The position numbers and the translations under genes are program-made. From Histomonas meleagridis (Eukaryota > Parabasalia > Tritrichomonadida > Dientamoebidae), in assembly GCA_020186115.1 (NCBI GenBank), contig WSYJ01000075.1:496001-560000 (forward strand): a stretch of DNA of 64,000 bases, in the 5' to 3' direction. Positions 62,763-64,000 of this stretch are shown here, piece after piece; position 1 is the first letter of the stretch, and the number at the start of each line of letters is the position of its first letter. The notes under the pieces were generated by a model, which was given only the letters and a program-made list of their open reading frames with translations, ran no database searches and was not told the DNA's origin.

Positions 62763-63600
62763 CGATTATTTTCTTTACAATTACCAAAATGCCAAATACC
62801 TATAGAACTTAAACCAAAAGTGCCAAATTTTGGATAATATATATTAAACCCGAAAAACCCAAATTCTTTCAAATTCCAATGACACAAAACTATGGAAATT
62901 AAATAGTATTGAAATTAGCACATTTTTATATCGATTTTATTTGTATCATTCTTATTAAATAACTTAAGTATTCATGGAGAAAAAGTTAGTAGCATAACAC
63001 CCTTATGCTAAAATGTACACCTTATTTACGTCCAATATTATTTTTTTATTATTTTTTCAACAGATATGTGAATTTAAATATAATATAATGTTTTATTTAT
63101 TATTCATAAAAATTCTTTTTTTTTTTTTTCAGCATATGATATTTATATGATTTAGTTAGCTTCTCATATCCTAATTTTTTCAACAAAATCTGATGTTTTT
63201 CTCCAACTATTTTTTATCCAACAAATTTAATTACAGCAAAATGACATCTAAATTATTTTTTTGCTTCTAAAATTGACAATGTTTGTCTGTTGCAAAAAAC
63301 GATTGCCCAAAAAGTCATTTTTCCCATTCTTGACGATTATTTCTCATTCAATCAATGCAACAAAAGTGTCGGATTTTCACCCCACCCCTACGGTACTATA
63401 AAATCGAATTTTTATTTAATATTTTATTTCTCCAAATTTGCTGTGATTCATTTGGTACTATACTTTCATACCATTAACATCACTTCGAAAGCCTTTGCTC
63501 AAATGAGCTTTAATTGCATTTTTGTCCAAGAAATTTGCGTTGATACAATTTCGCTGTTTATTCAACTGCAGACAAAACACATTTACATACGACATACTTA
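62763..63600. other. Long intergenic region, nothing recognised
   Basis: About 840 AT-rich bases, with a long T run near 63115-63130 that may be a polypyrimidine tract. A plus ORF at 63290-63601 has low-complexity character and is probably chance. Between 63360 and 63400 is a slightly C-rich patch (CACCCCACCCCTACGGTACT) of unknown meaning. Confidence 0.4.
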
Positions 63601-64000
63601 AGCGGCTTTTGCTTCTTCGCTTTGTATTAACTTCAAAAGCATATCTTCGATTTGTTCAACAGAGAAACTATACGACTTGACGCCCATCTTCTTCATCTTC
63701 TTATCGAACTCCTGCAGAAACTCCGAAACTTTTGGCGACACCGGAATTGTTATTGTGTCTTCTCGATCATCGACGACGTGCGCCTCCGGGATATACTTCT
63801 TCACCAAGTCGAGCACTGGTCCGACTTTTCCGTCATCTCTTTCTATTCTCAGCAAGTAACCACATTTATATTTGTTACGGAGTTCGGTCGAGTTGCCGCA
63901 GAACAGCAACTTACCGCCGGCTAATATGAACAAACGCGAGCTAACAGCTTCTGCTTCTTCGAGCGCATGGCTTGTGATGATTGATGTCGTATGCGTAAGC
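63601..64000 (-). CDS. ABC transporter (ABCA-type) nucleotide-binding domain end, partial
   Basis: The gene's 5' part lies beyond the window. The frame from the window edge reads TTSIITSHALEEAEAVSSRLFILAGGKL, the H-loop (switch His in TSH) and the strand after it, typical of ABCA-type (ABC2) exporters, followed by the ABCA-type regulatory extension (GNSTELRNKYKCGYLLRIE) and an end of Lys/Glu-rich helix. About 133 residues are visible to the TAA at 63601. ABCA proteins move lipids across membranes using ATP. The region is GC-rich in comparison with the surroundings, suggesting a well-expressed gene. Confidence 0.9.

Noticed and set aside
63290-63601. Plus-strand ORF of 103 codons before the ABC gene end
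   Set aside because: AT-rich, low complexity, no recognisable domain and ends in the antisense of the ABC gene.
1-64000. tRNA, rRNA and snRNA genes
   Set aside because: I scanned for TTCGANTC-type T-arms and for known conserved loops and found no convincing cloverleaf or snRNA core.

Overview
The window looks like a piece of a parabasalid (trichomonad) nuclear genome, most likely Tritrichomonas or a close relative. The evidence is: very AT-rich, closely packed genes whose long ORFs (up to 2150 codons) need no introns; initiator-like TCAYW elements a few bases upstream of several ATGs; AACGTT/AACGGT Myb-type motifs upstream of others; and several ankyrin proteins whose N-terminal half is the trichomonad-typical DUF3447-like domain. 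The genus is an inference and cannot be proved from this sequence.

Layout. 0-4.3 kb: the tail of an unrecognised gene, two small unknown genes and two SAPS-like (PP6 regulatory subunit) genes. 4.6-7.5 kb: an ankyrin gene on the minus strand. 7.9-11.4 kb: a membrane-anchored alpha-amylase and a Gln/Pro/Asn-rich protein. 11.6-12.3 kb: an ankyrin pseudogene. 12.6-19 kb: a complete TOR kinase. 19.4-22 kb: a Rab GTPase and a Pro/Ala-rich protein. 22.3-26.7 kb: a long interrupted ankyrin array. 27-34 kb: a RING-less NOT4, an NT-C2/Lys-Glu-rich protein and a short Sec23/Sec24-like protein. 34-35.4 kb: an ankyrin pseudogene. 35.5-47.9 kb: the densest part, with axonemal dynein p28, eIF3h, a Dpy-30 protein, PUS7/TruD, a type I membrane protein, a PH-AGC (Akt-like) kinase, a TRM2-type tRNA methyltransferase, a third SAPS-like gene and an ArfGAP. 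48-64 kb: ankyrin arrays, two genes broken by single-base slips in homopolymers, two paralogous Rab-like proteins that have lost their nucleotide-binding motifs, a broken lipase-ankyrin gene, and the end of an ABCA-type transporter.

The least explained signal is in the ankyrin arrays. Each ~96-nt ankyrin module is followed at the same codon position by an out-of-frame, AT-rich spacer of usually about 70-75 nt. The arrays still begin with an intact ATG-initiated domain or its remains, and end with a distinctive C-terminal module and stop codon. The spacers lack consistent GT-AG ends and the known trichomonad intron motif. Their 3' halves are conserved between diverged arrays, and in one array they contain a 20-nt minisatellite of variable copy number. 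They could be atypical introns, another kind of removed or bypassed sequence, or fossils of decayed genes.

Functionally, the intact genes are mostly housekeeping: growth signalling (TOR, Akt-like kinase, SAPS proteins), vesicle traffic (Rab, ArfGAP, Sec23/24-like), translation and RNA modification (eIF3h, PUS7, TRM2, NOT4) and the flagellar axoneme (p28). No operons, tRNA, rRNA or CRISPR loci were seen.
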